Shown one piece after another: positions 12,546 to 14,096 of a stretch of 14,096 bases of DNA. The DNA is from Candidatus Bipolaricaulota bacterium. Its GTDB lineage: Bacteria > Bipolaricaulota > Bipolaricaulia > M55B111. The stretch lies in NCBI GenBank assembly GCA_018334615.1, contig JAGXLP010000019.1:1-14096 (forward strand). The letters run 5' to 3'. Each line of letters opens with the position of its first letter. Position 1 is the first letter of the stretch. The position numbers were made by a program, and so were the translations under genes. The notes beneath the pieces were generated by a model. The model did no database searches, was not told the DNA's origin, and saw nothing but the letters and a program-made list of their open reading frames with translations.

Positions 12546-14096
12546 TCACCGACCAAGGATGTCCGAAGCGATGTTCCCGGGAACCTTCTTATATTTGATG
12601 AATTCCATTTGAAACGTAGCTTTAGCCTGGGTCAACGATTTTAGCCTGGTCGCGTAATTCATTACCTCTGCCTGCGGCACCTCCGCATCGATCTCTGTAT
12701 AACCTTCGGACGTATCCGATCCCAGAATCCTTCCCCGCCTACCGTTAAGATCGCTAATGATGTCTCCGGTATAGTCACCGGGGGTAGTTACCTTTACCTT
12801 CATAATTGGTTCCAGCAAAATCGCTCCTGCCTGTTCTACAGCTTTCTTACAGGCTTCCCTGCCGGCTATTTTGAACGCCATTTCCGAAGAATCAACCGGA
12901 TGATGATCTCCGTCGTATACGGTAGCTCGAACGTCCGTTATGGGGTATTCATCGTCCAGAGCTTCTTCTATTCCTTTTTCCACTCCGGGAATAAACTGAG
13001 TCGGGATGTTGCCACCCTTGATCTCGTTTACGAATTCAAAGCCCGAGCCTCGCTTCAGAGGGGTCAACTTCAAATATACCTCTCCGTATTGTCCTCTACC
13101 TCCGGATTGCTTTTTGTGCCGATACTTCGTGTCGGCTTTTTTTGCGATACTCTGTTTGTAAGGGACTTTGGGTTCAGTTGTATCGATTTCCACGTTGAAC
13201 CCGCTTTTCAACCTTTCTTTAAATATGTTTAGGTGATTGACTCCCATACCGGACAGTATCATCTCTTCAGTAACTTCGTCCCTGTAGTAGCCTATTGTGG
13301 CCTTGTTGGCGACTAATTCCTTCAATGCGGTACTCATCTTCGACTCGTCTTCTCTGCTTTTTGGCTTTACCGCCCTATGATAAACCGGATTCGGAAAATC
13401 GACAAAGTCTATCTCCTGGTCTCCGGTTCCGGTTAAAGTATCACCTAAAGCTATTTCCTCCAGCTTACCCAGTGCTACTATATCTCCTTTTTTCGCGGAA
13501 TGTACCTTTTCCTGATCGCCGCCGTGGTACCTGTATATGTCAGTTACATCCACTTCTCGTCCATCCCGGAGATTACGCAGGGAAGAATCCTCTTTTAGCT
13601 CTTCTCCGTAAACCTTTACAAAAGACAGTTTGCCCATGTACGGGTCGGAAAGCTTGTTAAACACCAGTAAATCGGATCTTCCACCGGAATCTTTATCGAA
13701 CTCGGGAACTAGATTGCCCAACTTCTCCAGCAGGGGCTCCACCCCCGATCCTTCCTCTACGGAAGAAACAAAAACCGGGGAAAATTCATCCGACTTAAAA
13801 CCTGATTCGAGCGCTTTATCCGTATCCTCCTCGGTGATCTCTTCTTCTTCAAGATACTTCATCATCAATTCGTCGTCCTGTTCGGCCAAAGCTTCCAGGA
13901 GGTTTTCCCTTTCTTCGCTCAACTCGTCTTCCAGTTTATCGGGTACTTCTTTGGTTTCACCGTCGAAATAAACTCCCTCTTCCTCCAGAACGTCAACGTA
14001 CCCAACGAACTCACCGTCCTCAATTATGGGTATCTGAAGGACGACAAAGTTTTTGTCGAATTCGTCACGAATTTCCGTTAAGGCACTCCAGAAATC
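12546..14096 (-). CDS. Elongation factor G-like GTPase, 5' end cut by window edge
   Basis: The frame is open to the window edge, giving 516 visible residues; the nucleotide-binding N-terminus lies outside. The first visible part is the end of the G domain (VVLQIPIIEDGEFVGYVDVL, then a helix ending MKYLEEEEITEED and PVFVSSVEEGSGVEPLL). Domain II follows at about 143-225, domain III with FKERLKSGFNVE, domain IV with KKQSGGRGQYGEV and VDSSEMAFKIAGREA, and domain V with LLEPIMKVKVTTPGDYTGDIISDLNGRRG and YATRLKSLTQAKATFQMEF. The domain III motif reads GVNHLNI instead of GELHLEI, and a short segment is missing before YPITDVR, both pointing to the EF-G-like paralogue group rather than canonical FusA of the str operon. 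Function (translocation, recycling or other) is undetermined. The CBS gene follows six bases later. Confidence 0.88.
   Translation of the reverse strand, partial: DFWSALTEIRDEFDKNFVVLQIPIIEDGEFVGYVDVLEEEGVYFDGETKEVPDKLEDELSEERENLLEALAEQDDELMMKYLEEEEITEEDTDKALESGFKSDEFSPVFVSSVEEGSGVEPLLEKLGNLVPEFDKDSGGRSDLLVFNKLSDPYMGKLSFVKVYGEELKEDSSLRNLRDGREVDVTDIYRYHGGDQEKVHSAKKGDIVALGKLEEIALGDTLTGTGDQEIDFVDFPNPVYHRAVKPKSREDESKMSTALKELVANKATIGYYRDEVTEEMILSGMGVNHLNIFKERLKSGFNVEIDTTEPKVPYKQSIAKKADTKYRHKKQSGGRGQYGEVYLKLTPLKRGSGFEFVNEIKGGNIPTQFIPGVEKGIEEALDDEYPITDVRATVYDGDHHPVDSSEMAFKIAGREACKKAVEQAGAILLEPIMKVKVTTPGDYTGDIISDLNGRRGRILGSDTSEGYTEIDAEVPQAEVMNYATRLKSLTQAKATFQMEFIKYKKVPGNIASDILGR

Noticed and set aside
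13920..13922. EF-G-like gene beginning at 13922
   Set aside because: The frame continues upstream to the window edge with EF-G G-domain sequence, so this is an internal Leu codon, not the start.
1..14096. CRISPR arrays, insertion sequences, prophage or defence genes
   Set aside because: No spaced repeats, transposase, integrase or terminal inverted repeats were seen; the region is a core housekeeping cluster.

Overview
The window is bacterial and about 14 kb long, and every supported gene reads on the minus strand. It holds the translation/transcription cluster that in most bacteria runs from tRNA-Thr-Tyr-(Gly)-Thr and tuf through rpmG, tRNA-Trp, secE, nusG and rplKAJL to rpoBC. Shine-Dalgarno sites are clear, TTG and GTG starts are used beside ATG, and CCA is encoded in all four tRNA genes. 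NusG carries the large inserted domain best known from Thermotoga, so a deep-branching, Thermotogota-like or uncultured lineage is plausible. The proteins are rich in Glu and Asp, which would fit a salt-adapted cell, but that is a weak inference. I cannot name the organism.

Layout in transcription order, from high to low coordinates. (1) 14096-11582: the C-terminal part of an EF-G-like GTPase, a CBS-pair/ACT-like regulatory protein and a YjbQ-family protein, tightly packed. (2) 11571-11128: a near-consensus promoter, then tRNA-Thr(TGT), tRNA-Tyr(GTA), a 10-bp hairpin followed by a TATAAT box, and tRNA-Thr(GGT). The tRNA-Gly usually found in this cluster is absent. (3) 11044-9365: tuf, rpmG, tRNA-Trp and secE. 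(4) 9293-2656: nusG, rplK, rplA, rplJ, rplL and rpoB. (5) 2675-1: a Nudix (Ap4A-hydrolase-like) gene, a metallo-beta-lactamase-fold hydrolase and the start of priA, joined by 20-, 11- and 14-base overlaps.

Two things stand out. First, rpoC does not follow rpoB: the Nudix start codon lies inside the end of rpoB, so the near-universal rpoB-rpoC pair is split. Second, the PriA homologue has lost the Walker A and DEEH helicase motifs, as actinobacterial PriA has, so replication restart here probably uses a non-helicase PriA. RpoB also has Asn at the position equivalent to E. coli Ser531 and a one-residue-shorter fork loop, which suggests intrinsic rifampicin tolerance.

The cluster makes the translation factors (EF-Tu, EF-G-like, L1, L7/L12, L10, L11, L33), the SecE translocase subunit, NusG and the RNA polymerase beta subunit from one continuous block. 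A housecleaning hydrolase, an MBL enzyme and a replication-restart protein are translationally chained to its end. I see no strong terminator. The longest stretch without a protein gene (11045-11581) is accounted for by three tRNAs and their promoters and spacers.
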